7,873 nt of DNA from Flavipsychrobacter stenotrophus (GTDB taxonomy: Bacteria > Bacteroidota > Bacteroidia > Chitinophagales > Chitinophagaceae), in NCBI GenBank assembly GCA_947372365.1, contig CANBTK010000066.1:1-7873 (forward strand), given 5' to 3'. Each line of letters starts with the position of its first letter. Positions within the stretch are counted from its first letter, which is position 1. The position numbers were made by a program, and so were the translations under genes. This document shows positions 1 to 7,120 of this stretch, piece after piece. A model generated the notes under the pieces. That model was not told the origin of the DNA and did not search any database. It was given only the letters and a program-made list of their open reading frames with translations.

Positions 1-113
1 GGCACATGCGATTCCTTGTCAATAATTTTCCCCTTTACAACCTGCGTGCGCTGGGCATAGCCTGCCACACAGTAAAAAACAAATGCCAGGGGCAGGAGTA
101 TGTATTTTGCCAT
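1..113 (-). CDS. N-terminus of an exported protein, probably CarboxypepD_reg-like/TonB-receptor type (partial, runs off the left edge)
   Basis: Reading leftwards from the ATG at 113-111, 37 codons are open to the window edge. The first 20 or so residues form a signal peptide: MAKYILLPLAFVFYC is hydrophobic after one lysine, followed by VAGYA and a likely cleavage before Q21. The mature start, QRTQVVKGKIIDKESHVP, matches the way many Bacteroidota outer-membrane proteins begin: a first beta strand and turn of a CarboxypepD_reg-like (beta-sandwich) domain of the form 'v.GkI.D.e...pL'. Such domains often precede TonB-dependent receptors, or stand in surface proteins of unknown role; the visible part cannot decide between these. 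The gene lies 98 bp downstream of the secreted-protein gene at 212-853 on the same strand, so the two may be co-transcribed. No Shine-Dalgarno sequence is present, as is usual in this phylum. Confidence 0.75.
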   Translation of the reverse strand, partial: MAKYILLPLAFVFYCVAGYAQRTQVVKGKIIDKESHV

Positions 114-211
114 AATAGGAATATCCACTGCTTAACAACAGTTTCGGCAAGTAAGGTAGTAAATCGAGTGAATATATAAAATCCTATGGGTATATCTGTT
201 GCCACCGCAAT

Positions 212-853
212 TTAATCCAGCATATCCAGTTTCACCAGCAGCCCCTTCCAGGTTATCTCCCTTGGGTTTATTTTAAGCCCGTAAATATCATTGATGTAGC
301 CTATCAGGTCGCGTTTGGTATTTTCGGTAAGGAAAGAGCTCAGGTCATCCACTACCTTGTCATAGGCAATCACAATAAGGTTCTTGTCTATGTCTTCGGG
401 CTTATAGATGTAGTCAATGCGGCCATCATAAATATTGAGCTTGCCCTCATGTATCACCCTCATCATTTTTTTATCATCTTTCTTTACCCGGGTAAGGCAC
501 AATTGCTTCTTGTCAGAATTGTTGTACATCATTACCGTTTTAAGCTTCAGGTCATTCAGCTTGTGGGTAACTATAAAATTATGTTTGTTATCCATCCTTT
601 TTTCAAGGGTCACCTCGTGCTGGTTTATAAATACCTCGCCCCAAATTGTGTCATTACGGTACACGATATACCCTCCCCCCTGCCTTACCTGCAGCCCCAG
701 CCCTATAGCCTGGCTGTAAGCCCTTTCCAGGCTGTCATTTAGGGAAGGGTCCACAACATCGGCCCTAAGCGCATGGCCTCCTGAGTTGTCCTGGGCAAAA
801 CAAATAAGGCACCGTAGCGAAAGGAGAAGGGAGAAAAAGAGTTTTCGTTTCAT
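212..853 (-). CDS. Secreted or periplasmic protein of unknown function
   Basis: I do not recognise a named family. The protein has 213 residues. The ATG at 853 is chosen because it gives a classical signal peptide: MKRK, then a hydrophobic stretch at residues 5-19, ending FA before Q21, which suggests signal peptidase I cleavage there. The frame is open further upstream to a GTG at 919, but that would put 22 unrelated residues before the signal peptide. After a loose linker (21-45) the mature part is mixed alpha/beta. Residues 59-77 (GGGYIVYRNDTIWGEV...) resemble the 'GyI....DTi.G.v' strand-turn-strand seen in many uncharacterised Bacteroidota exported proteins. The middle (80-165) is lysine-rich and beta-like. 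The C-terminus (165-213) has two amphipathic segments. There is no transmembrane helix beyond the signal, no cysteine placed for lipidation, and no catalytic motif. It is divergent from the VWA gene at 1026. Confidence 0.8.
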   Translation of the reverse strand: MKRKLFFSLLLSLRCLICFAQDNSGGHALRADVVDPSLNDSLERAYSQAIGLGLQVRQGGGYIVYRNDTIWGEVFINQHEVTLEKRMDNKHNFIVTHKLNDLKLKTVMMYNNSDKKQLCLTRVKKDDKKMMRVIHEGKLNIYDGRIDYIYKPEDIDKNLIVIAYDKVVDDLSSFLTENTKRDLIGYINDIYGLKINPREITWKGLLVKLDMLD

Positions 854-1025
854 AGTGATAAAAAATAGCGGGTTACTGCAGGTACTTAAAGCGCGGGCAA
901 CACATACAACATTAGCCACACATCTTCGTGGCGCATTGCATACTCCAAGTTAAAACTCTATCAAAGTTCCTTATTTATTTCTATTTGTAGTGATTTTTTT
1001 GATTTTTTCGTTAGTTTGCCGATTG

Positions 1026-3068
1026 ATGCAACTAATCTATTGGCTTATAGCCGTGTTATTATCTGCAGGGGCAGCTTTCTGGGTATACCGTACTGATAAG
1101 AAGCGTGCCGTACCCTACCCCTGGCTTACATCCCTGCTGAGGGGGCTTACCGTGTTTTTCACGCTTGTCCTCGTACTGGTGCCTACCCTGCTTATTACTA
1201 AAAACACTATTGAAAAACCTATTGTGGTGCTGTTGCAGGACAATTCCCGGTCCGTATCAGTAACATTGGGCAATGATTCCGCCCAATACCGCAAAAATGT
1301 AGAAAGCCTTATGCAGCGCCTTAGCGACAAGTATAAGGTAGTGCAATGGGGTTTTGGCGGCACCATACAAACCGATAGCATTTTCGGCTTCAAACAGCCC
1401 GCCACCGATATTTCGGCTGCCCTAACCGGGGTTCAGGAATATTATGGGCTACAGAACCTTGGTGCTGTAATAGTAGCCAGCGACGGCCGGTTTAACCAGG
1501 GCATTAACCCCATATACCAGCAACTGGCGCTGCACAGCCCGGTTTATACGGTAGCTATTGGCGACAGCTCAGAACAAAAGGATATACGCATCAGCCAGGC
1601 TTATGCCAATAAAACAGTCACCCTTAATTCCAGTTTCGAGTTGCGGGCAGATGTTGTAGCCAGGCTATGCAAAGGGTACGCCAATGCAGCTGTGCTGAAG
1701 GATGGCGATAATTTATTAAGTACCTCCCCTATTGAAATAAACAGCGCCCATTTCGACCGCTCTGTTTCGTTCACCATCAAAGCCGAAAAAGCAGGCATAC
1801 ACCACTACACACTTACTTTGCCTGTAGCGGAGGGTGAAAAGAATGTACAAAACAACCGCAAAGATATTTTTGTGGAAGTGGTTGATGAAAAGAAAAACAT
1901 CCTCATCGCATCAGCATCCCCCCACCCCGATGTTAATGCCATTAAAGACGCACTTGCCGGGCTTGAAAACTACAGGGTTACCGTTTGCACGCCCGATAAC
2001 TTCCCGGCATCACTGACACCCTACAATGTCATCATATTACATGGCCTGCCATCAGTACGTAACGATATTTCGGCACAATTGCTGGCTGCCCGCAAGCCTA
2101 CCTGGTACATCCTCACTTCGCAAACCAATATACCCGCGCTCAACCAGCTCAGGGATATTACAAGCACCAATGTAATGCCCGCCCCGCCGCACGATGTACT
2201 GGGTGCTTACAATACCTCATTCAATACCTTTACGCTGCCACAGCAGATACAGTCGGTAACCGACAAAATGCCACCGCTGGGCGTTAGCACAGGCAATTTA
2301 AACCCTTCTCCGGGCGCCAGCAGCCTGTTCACGCAAAGGGCGGGTGCAGGCAATATGCAGGCCCCGCTATGGCTGTTGCAGCAAGGCAATGTGCCTATGG
2401 CCATGCTGGCGGGCGAAGGTATATGGCGGTGGAGGCTGTATGAGTTCAAAAATTTCAACACCCACAACGTAGTGGATGAGTGCATCAGGCAAACTGTTTC
2501 CTTCCTTTCGGTAAACAACCACGAAAAGCCTTTCAGCGTTGGCATGCCCAAATATGTATGGCGCGACCAGGAGCCTATATCTATGAGGGCTTACCTGCTT
2601 AATGCCAACAATGAACAGATAAACACGCCCGATGCTAAAATAACCATAACCGATAGCGCTGGCCGCAGGCATGATTTTTCTTTTGAGCGTTCCGGCAATT
2701 CCTATAGCCTCAATATTGGCATATGGGCGGGCGGGAATTATACCTATGCCGCACAAACAATTTTTAATGGCAAAACTTATAACACCAGCGGCAGCTTTGT
2801 TGTTGAAACTATGCCTGTAGAACTGATGGAACAAGGCGCAGATTACCCCCTGTTATATGGCCTTGCCCAAAAGTATAATGGAGCGTTTGTACCGGCGCCG
2901 GCAGTGGCCGCACTATACGACAGTATTACCCGGAATAACAACATAAAACCCATGATACAAGCCAACACGGAATCAGTGCCTTTCGTTGACCGCAAGTGGT
3001 ATTTCTTCCTTATCCTGCTCATTGCAGTTACCGAATGGCTGTTGCGCAAATACTGGATGGCGCAATAA
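1026..3068 (+). CDS. Membrane-anchored VWA domain protein (Bacteroidota type)
   Basis: The protein has 680 residues from the ATG at 1026; a GTG at 990 in the same frame would add 12 residues. Two hydrophobic helices open it (about 3-22 and 40-57). A von Willebrand factor A domain follows (about 64-182) with a full MIDAS metal site: D72-x-S74-x-S76 in QDNSRS, T127 in TDISAAL, and D153 in ASDGRFNQG. Residues 190-285 look like an Ig/CARDB-like beta domain. Residues 288-345 look like a Rossmann-like segment similar to class I amidotransferase-like folds (KKNILIASASPHPDVNAIKD), without a visible catalytic triad. Residues 465-500 hold the tryptophan-rich IWRWRLYEF segment that I associate with this Bacteroidota family. 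Another beta domain spans 500-600, and a last helix lies at 658-673. The likely topology places the VWA part outside the cytoplasm or in the periplasm, but this is inferred. VWA domains bind protein ligands through the metal; the partner is unknown. No moxR or bat genes lie beside it here, unlike the BatA/BatB operon. Confidence 0.9.
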   Translation: MQLIYWLIAVLLSAGAAFWVYRTDKKRAVPYPWLTSLLRGLTVFFTLVLVLVPTLLITKNTIEKPIVVLLQDNSRSVSVTLGNDSAQYRKNVESLMQRLSDKYKVVQWGFGGTIQTDSIFGFKQPATDISAALTGVQEYYGLQNLGAVIVASDGRFNQGINPIYQQLALHSPVYTVAIGDSSEQKDIRISQAYANKTVTLNSSFELRADVVARLCKGYANAAVLKDGDNLLSTSPIEINSAHFDRSVSFTIKAEKAGIHHYTLTLPVAEGEKNVQNNRKDIFVEVVDEKKNILIASASPHPDVNAIKDALAGLENYRVTVCTPDNFPASLTPYNVIILHGLPSVRNDISAQLLAARKPTWYILTSQTNIPALNQLRDITSTNVMPAPPHDVLGAYNTSFNTFTLPQQIQSVTDKMPPLGVSTGNLNPSPGASSLFTQRAGAGNMQAPLWLLQQGNVPMAMLAGEGIWRWRLYEFKNFNTHNVVDECIRQTVSFLSVNNHEKPFSVGMPKYVWRDQEPISMRAYLLNANNEQINTPDAKITITDSAGRRHDFSFERSGNSYSLNIGIWAGGNYTYAAQTIFNGKTYNTSGSFVVETMPVELMEQGADYPLLYGLAQKYNGAFVPAPAVAALYDSITRNNNIKPMIQANTESVPFVDRKWYFFLILLIAVTEWLLRKYWMAQ

Positions 3069-3076
3069 CTAAAAAC

Positions 3077-3127
3077 GCACACAAATACCCCTTTGGTATA
3101 TCTGTGTGCAGTTTATAATGGTTTTTT
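3077..3127 (+). terminator. Probable terminator of the VWA gene
   Basis: An imperfect hairpin starts 8 bp after the stop codon. The arms are GCACACAAATACC (3077-3089) and GGTATATCTGTGTGC (3095-3109), pairing 7 bp, then a small internal bulge, then 5 bp, with a five-base loop. The T run that follows is weak and late (TTTTTT at 3122-3127), so termination may be partial or factor-assisted. Confidence 0.45.
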
Positions 3128-3236
3128 CCGGAACCACATAGCGTAAAAATACCTGATTATTAAAAACCGTTAATCAAAAGAAGTTAATCTCCTGTTATTC
3201 ATTTATTATCGTAGTGTTATTGCGCGAAAATGCCGC

Positions 3237-3264
3237 TTTGGTAATGCGCCAGTCCCTAACTTAG
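3237..3264 (+). promoter_or_regulatory. Possible promoter of the small gene at 3286, overlapping a 13-bp dyad
   Basis: TTTG at 3237-3240 and TAACTTAG at 3257-3264 are 16 bp apart. The second box differs in one position from the Bacteroidota -7 consensus TAnnTTTG. It is overlaid by the perfect odd-length dyad CCCTAA-C-TTAGGG (3254-3266). A start of transcription near 3270 would leave a leader of about 15 bases before the ATG at 3286. The assignment rests on motif match and position only. Confidence 0.35.
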
Positions 3265-3285
3265 GGGTATTAAACCACCTATTAG

Positions 3286-3636
3286 ATGAATGTACCTTAT
3301 TCACTACCCGAAGCGAAGAAATTGTGCGAAGAATTCCAATACCTAACCGGGACATATTTTGACTCCGGCAGCGCAACCATCCAGTCAGTAATTGTAACGC
3401 CTTACGACAACGGCCACAAACAGCGTTTTTTCGCCTACTTCCTGCTACTGGAAGATGCAGATGCCGCCCTTGAAGATTATAACGGCACGCTCTATGACGT
3501 TACCATTTTAGCCGAAACCAGCGATGGGGGCCTGGTTAACGAGAGCCTGGCAACATGGGCACTGAAAAACAACATTTTCATTAACCGCCTGGGCAATATT
3601 ACCAATCAGCCTTTAACCAGCCAGGCATATCTGTAA
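3286..3636 (+). CDS. Small cytosolic protein of unknown function
   Basis: The protein has 116 residues, starts at ATG, and has no signal peptide or transmembrane segment. I do not recognise the family. The composition is that of a folded soluble protein: an amphipathic first helix (SLPEAKKLCEEFQYLTG), then strands rich in aromatic and hydrophobic residues (IQSVIVTPYD, QRFFAYFLLLED), an acidic middle (EDADAALEDY), and a C-terminal helix (NESLATWALKN) followed by a polar tail. It is slightly acidic. No metal, nucleotide or catalytic motif stands out. It appears to be monocistronic, with a promoter-like box just upstream and a stem-loop with a T run 25 bp after the stop codon. The codon use resembles that of the neighbouring genes, which argues that it is a real gene and not a chance frame. 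No functional claim can be made. Confidence 0.8.
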   Translation: MNVPYSLPEAKKLCEEFQYLTGTYFDSGSATIQSVIVTPYDNGHKQRFFAYFLLLEDADAALEDYNGTLYDVTILAETSDGGLVNESLATWALKNNIFINRLGNITNQPLTSQAYL

Positions 3637-3660
3637 AACACTTCTTTGCCATCAATAATT

Positions 3661-3687
3661 GCCTTGCTTTTTTGCAGGGCATTTTTG
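3661..3687 (+). terminator. Intrinsic terminator of the small gene 3286-3636
   Basis: The arms are GCCTTGC (3661-3667) and GCAGGGC (3674-3680), forming a 7-bp stem with one G-T wobble and a loop of six T. The stem is followed by ATTTTTG (3681-3687). It begins 24 bases after the stop codon, as expected for a rho-independent terminator on the plus strand. Confidence 0.65.
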
Positions 3688-3710
3688 TTGGGTGGGATGC
3701 TGCAACCCGG

Positions 3711-3746
3711 CAAAAAAAATCGCCTCATGCATATTCTGCATGGGCG
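3711..3746 (-). terminator. Strong intrinsic terminator on the minus strand
   Basis: Read on the minus strand, CGCC and CATGCA at 3721-3731 pair with TGCATG and GGCG at 3737-3746: 10 bp with a single bulged base at 3725 and a five-base loop. On the minus strand the stem is followed directly by A and then eight T (3719 down to 3712). On the plus strand the stem is followed by AAAAG, so it can act only for leftward transcription. Leftward transcription is therefore expected here, which supports the small gene at 3833-4021. Confidence 0.75.
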
Positions 3747-3832
3747 AAAAGAAAGCAACACTTTTCCGCAAAGCCTGCTTTTTTATAAAAAACATAGTGA
3801 GCCTACTTTTTGAGGGTACAGCCTGGGCAAGC

Positions 3833-4021
3833 TTATGCTGAAAGCCTGTATGCGCGTGAGTTAAGCTCCTGCAAAGTACTGCTGATGTGCTTTTTCACAA
3901 CATTATTGCGGGTAAGCGCAAATGTAGCACTGAGGAAGGTCTTCAAATCTGCCTGCAATGGGCTTTCAATTATTTTCCTTGCCCTATCTTTCCTGAAGTA
4001 AATGATTGTCCTGTTTTTCAT
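3833..4021 (-). CDS. Small, strongly basic protein of unknown function
   Basis: The ORF encodes 62 residues from the ATG at 4021. It has 13 Lys/Arg against 4 Asp/Glu. A basic N-terminus (MKNRTIIYFRKDRARK) is followed by a helix-friendly middle (PLQADLKTFLSATFAL), then NNVVKKHISSTLQELN and the end SRAYRLSA. It has no signal peptide, and I do not recognise a family. The basic charge would suit binding to nucleic acid or ribosomes, but that is inference from composition only. The main support is context: a promoter-like pair 50-80 bp upstream on the same strand (4071-4100) and a strong minus-strand terminator 87 bp downstream (3711-3746) frame it as its own transcription unit. The alternative is that the unit makes a non-coding RNA of about 350 bases and the ORF is accidental. 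I see none of the conserved cores of tmRNA or RNase P RNA in it. Confidence 0.5.
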   Translation of the reverse strand: MKNRTIIYFRKDRARKIIESPLQADLKTFLSATFALTRNNVVKKHISSTLQELNSRAYRLSA

Positions 4022-4070
4022 AGCTTAGAGTTTTTTTGTGTGAGGTTTAAATTGTTTGATATGGCTAAAA

Positions 4071-4100
4071 CAAACATCGTGCCATACTTAGGATTACAAA
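4071..4100 (-). promoter_or_regulatory. Possible promoter of the minus-strand unit
   Basis: On the minus strand, TTTG (4100-4097) and GATGTTTG (4078-4071) are separated by 18 bp. The second box matches the Bacteroidota -7 element TAnnTTTG except at the first base. Transcription would start near 4065, leaving a leader of about 43 bases, rich in A close to the ATG at 4021. Confidence 0.4.
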
Positions 4101-4233
4101 CGAAAAAAAATGTTTTTTAGTTTCCCCATTAGCCAATTATTTAGAACGATAGCTTTTTTTTAACAGATTTTAAATAAGGTGGCTTCCCCCTGCTGCCAGA
4201 AATGGCGGTTGGCATTTTATCCGGTTTGTGCCA
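4101..4233. other. Non-coding stretch between divergent units
   Basis: I see no gene here. The segment is AT-rich on the left (runs of eight A at 4103-4110 and eight T at 4154-4161). It holds one short hairpin, CTGCCA-GAAA-TGGCGG (4193-4208), with a GNRA-type loop and no following T run. The segment separates the leftward unit below 4100 from the rightward VOC promoter. Confidence 0.5.
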
Positions 4234-4241
4234 TAACTTTA
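4209..4241 (+). promoter_or_regulatory. Possible promoter of the VOC gene
   Basis: TTG at 4209-4211 and TAACTTTA at 4234-4241 are 22 bp apart; the latter matches TAnnTTTG except for the last base. Transcription would begin near 4246-4248. That excludes the out-of-frame ATG at 4242 as a start and leaves the in-frame TTG at 4261 with a leader of roughly 13-15 bases. Confidence 0.4.
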
Positions 4242-4260
4242 ATGCCTAAAACTGAACAGC

Positions 4261-4641
4261 TTGGAAATATTGCATAATGGCGTTGCGTGGTTCGAAATCC
4301 CGGTAGCGGACTTCGGCAGGGCGAAAAAATTCTACAGTACAATATATGATTACGACATGCCCGAAGTGGACATGGGCCCTGTAACCATGGGCATACTGCT
4401 GCACGACCGCGACAAAGGCGGCATAGGTGGCGCTATAGTATATGGCGAATCTTACATCCCCTCAAAAACGGGTGCCAAAGTTTATCTGAATGCAGGTAAC
4501 GACCTAAATGTGGTTTTAGCCCGTGTGGAAGCTGCCGGAGGCAAAATAATAGTAGGCAAAACCGACGTAGGCGCTATGGGGCATATAGCCATTATAGAAG
4601 ATACTGAGGGCAATAATGTAAGTTTGCACTCTGTTAATTAA
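4261..4641 (+). CDS. VOC-superfamily protein (glyoxalase/bleomycin-resistance fold)
   Basis: The protein has 126 residues, the usual size for a single-chain two-module VOC protein. The first beta-alpha-beta unit is clear: VAWFEIPVADFGRAKKFYSTIYDYD (residues 8-32), with the typical 'W.EIPV.D..RAk.FY' pattern. The second module starts near residue 73 (AKVYLNAGNDLNVVLARVEAAGGKII, then MGHIAIIEDTEGNNVSLHS), also canonical for the family. VOC members include glyoxalase I, extradiol dioxygenases and antibiotic-binding proteins; nothing here fixes a substrate, and many such small Bacteroidota proteins are uncharacterised. No in-frame ATG exists before residue 33, which lies inside the first module, so the start must be TTG at 4261 or TTG at 4270. 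A stop codon in frame at 4240-4242 limits upstream extension. The RidA-family gene follows 73 bp downstream and may share the transcript. Confidence 0.88.
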   Translation: MEILHNGVAWFEIPVADFGRAKKFYSTIYDYDMPEVDMGPVTMGILLHDRDKGGIGGAIVYGESYIPSKTGAKVYLNAGNDLNVVLARVEAAGGKIIVGKTDVGAMGHIAIIEDTEGNNVSLHSVN

Positions 4642-4654
4642 TGATGGGCGCGTT

Positions 4655-4697
4655 AGGAACCATACACCTTTAAAGTGTGGGTACCTATCTGGTTCTT
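4655..4697. repeat. Inverted repeat between the VOC and RidA genes
   Basis: AGGAACCA (4655-4662) pairs with TGGTTCTT (4690-4697), 8 bp including one G-T wobble. The enclosed part can form a second small stem, ACAC/GTGT (4664-4667 with 4675-4678). A run of A, not T, follows at 4698-4705, so this is not an ordinary plus-strand terminator. It may be a leader or processing structure of the RidA mRNA, or it may be chance. Confidence 0.35.
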
Positions 4698-4714
4698 AAA
4701 AAAAATTATTAAAC

Positions 4715-5128
4715 ATGACACAATTCTCTACCGATAAAGCACCAAAGCCAGTAGGCTTATACCCACACGCTAAAAGGGTGGGCAACCTGTTATTCCTATC
4801 GGGCGTAGGCCCACGCAAAGCCGGCACTGATGAAATACCTGGCCTGGTTACCGACAAGCACGGCAACTATATTGAATTCGATTTTGCAGCACAATGCCGG
4901 AGTGTTTTTGATAATGTGCGCACCATACTGGAAGAAAGTGGCAGCGGCTGGGATAAGCTGGTAGATGTTACCGTCTTCCTGGTAGATATGAAGCGCGACT
5001 TCCAAACATATAACAAAGTTTATGCTGAGTATTTCAAAGATAACCAGCCCTGCCGCACAACAGTGGGCATTGATTCTTTGCCTACCGCCATTGCCATAGA
5101 ACTCAAGTGCATAGCTACTATTGACTAA
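4715..5128 (+). CDS. RidA (YER057c/UK114)-superfamily protein, 2-aminomuconate-deaminase-like subgroup
   Basis: The protein has 137 residues from ATG. RidA proteins are small trimeric enzymes that hydrolyse reactive imines/enamines to ketones and ammonia in the cytosol. The catalytic arginine and partner glutamate are present as R114 (QPCRTTVGIDSLP) and E129 (AIELKCIA). They are 15 residues apart, as are R105 and E120 of E. coli RidA. Other family marks are YPHAKRVGNLLFLSG (16-30), FAAQCRSVFDNVRTILEESG (57-76), and VDVTVFLVDMKRDFQTYNKVYAEYF (83-107). The 'YPH.KRVG..LF.SG..pRk' start and the longer segment at 35-56 (TDEIPGLVTDKHGNYIEF) fit the subgroup of bacterial 2-aminomuconate deaminase (AmnD, from the kynurenine/aminophenol pathway) better than canonical RidA. 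No other kynurenine-pathway gene is visible in the window, so the substrate remains open. The VOC gene lies 73 bp upstream. Confidence 0.92.
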   Translation: MTQFSTDKAPKPVGLYPHAKRVGNLLFLSGVGPRKAGTDEIPGLVTDKHGNYIEFDFAAQCRSVFDNVRTILEESGSGWDKLVDVTVFLVDMKRDFQTYNKVYAEYFKDNQPCRTTVGIDSLPTAIAIELKCIATID

Positions 5129-5199
5129 TTAAAAACATGCTTTCAAATTTGTTTTGAGCAAATTGCCAAAATAATACGGTGCAATTGTATGCTTTGTCG

Positions 5200-5207
5200 T
5201 AACTTTG
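5200..5207 (+). promoter_or_regulatory. -7 box of the probable pyrG promoter
   Basis: TAACTTTG is a perfect match to the Bacteroidota -7 consensus TAnnTTTG, 74 bp before the pyrG ATG. No well-spaced TTG -33 element is evident: the nearest TTG, at 5185-5187, leaves only 12 bp. The implied leader is about 70 bases and contains the hairpin described at 5262-5276. Confidence 0.5.
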
Positions 5208-5221
5208 TTTGACCGCTTTAG

Positions 5222-6925
<1,704 letters not shown>

Positions 6926-6951
6926 TCCAACACACTCCAATTCCCGAATAT

Positions 6952-6991
6952 AACGTAACAGCCCGCGCCATTTGGTGCGGGCTGTTACGTT
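6952..6991. terminator. Long stem-loop terminator between convergent genes
   Basis: The arms AACGTAACAGCCCGCGCC (6952-6969) and GGTGCGGGCTGTTACGTT (6974-6991) pair over 18 bp with one G-T wobble around the loop ATTT. The stem starts 26 bp after the pyrG stop codon and lies between pyrG and the leftward NHL-protein gene, so it can serve both. T runs on either side are weak (GTTTAT on the plus strand), but the stem is long and GC-rich. Confidence 0.8.
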
Positions 6992-7120
6992 TATAAGATG
7001 TTGCCCCGTTATTTTACGAAACACCCCGCAAATGTATTCTTCTATACCAGCGTATATAGCACTCAGGCAGCCTTTGCAATTTCTGCCCCAGGCTATACGG
7101 CGCAGTCAAATTACCATGCC

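Noticed and set aside
854..919. Upstream extension of the secreted protein to a GTG at 919
   Set aside because: It would place 22 residues with no export features before a complete signal peptide that starts at the ATG at 853.
990..1025. GTG start for the VWA protein
   Set aside because: The ATG at 1026 directly opens the first membrane helix. The extra 12 residues come from a T-rich stretch that looks like promoter DNA (TTAGTTTG at 1012-1019). The GTG cannot be fully excluded.
2207..2834. Minus-strand frames opposite the VWA gene
   Set aside because: They are antisense shadows of a well-supported domain protein, with no recognisable motif.
186..3107. GGTATATCTGT present near 188 and again at 3095-3105
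   Set aside because: An 11-base match in unrelated contexts, with flanks that do not extend; no sign of an insertion or attachment site.
3771..3848. Recurring AGCCT words and the palindrome TTTTTTATAAAAAA (3779-3792)
   Set aside because: Four copies of a five-base word at unequal spacing and a low-complexity AT palindrome are within chance expectation.
3711..4065. tmRNA or RNase P RNA, considered because of the transcript length
   Set aside because: There is no tRNA-like end with a T-arm GTTCGA-type motif and CCA. The YALAA-type tag is absent, and so is the conserved GAGGAAAGTCC core of RNase P RNA.
3659..4120. Plus-strand frames of 60-77 codons in the gap before the VOC gene
   Set aside because: They overlap terminators and the better-supported minus-strand unit, and they are rich in Cys and Phe with no domain pattern.
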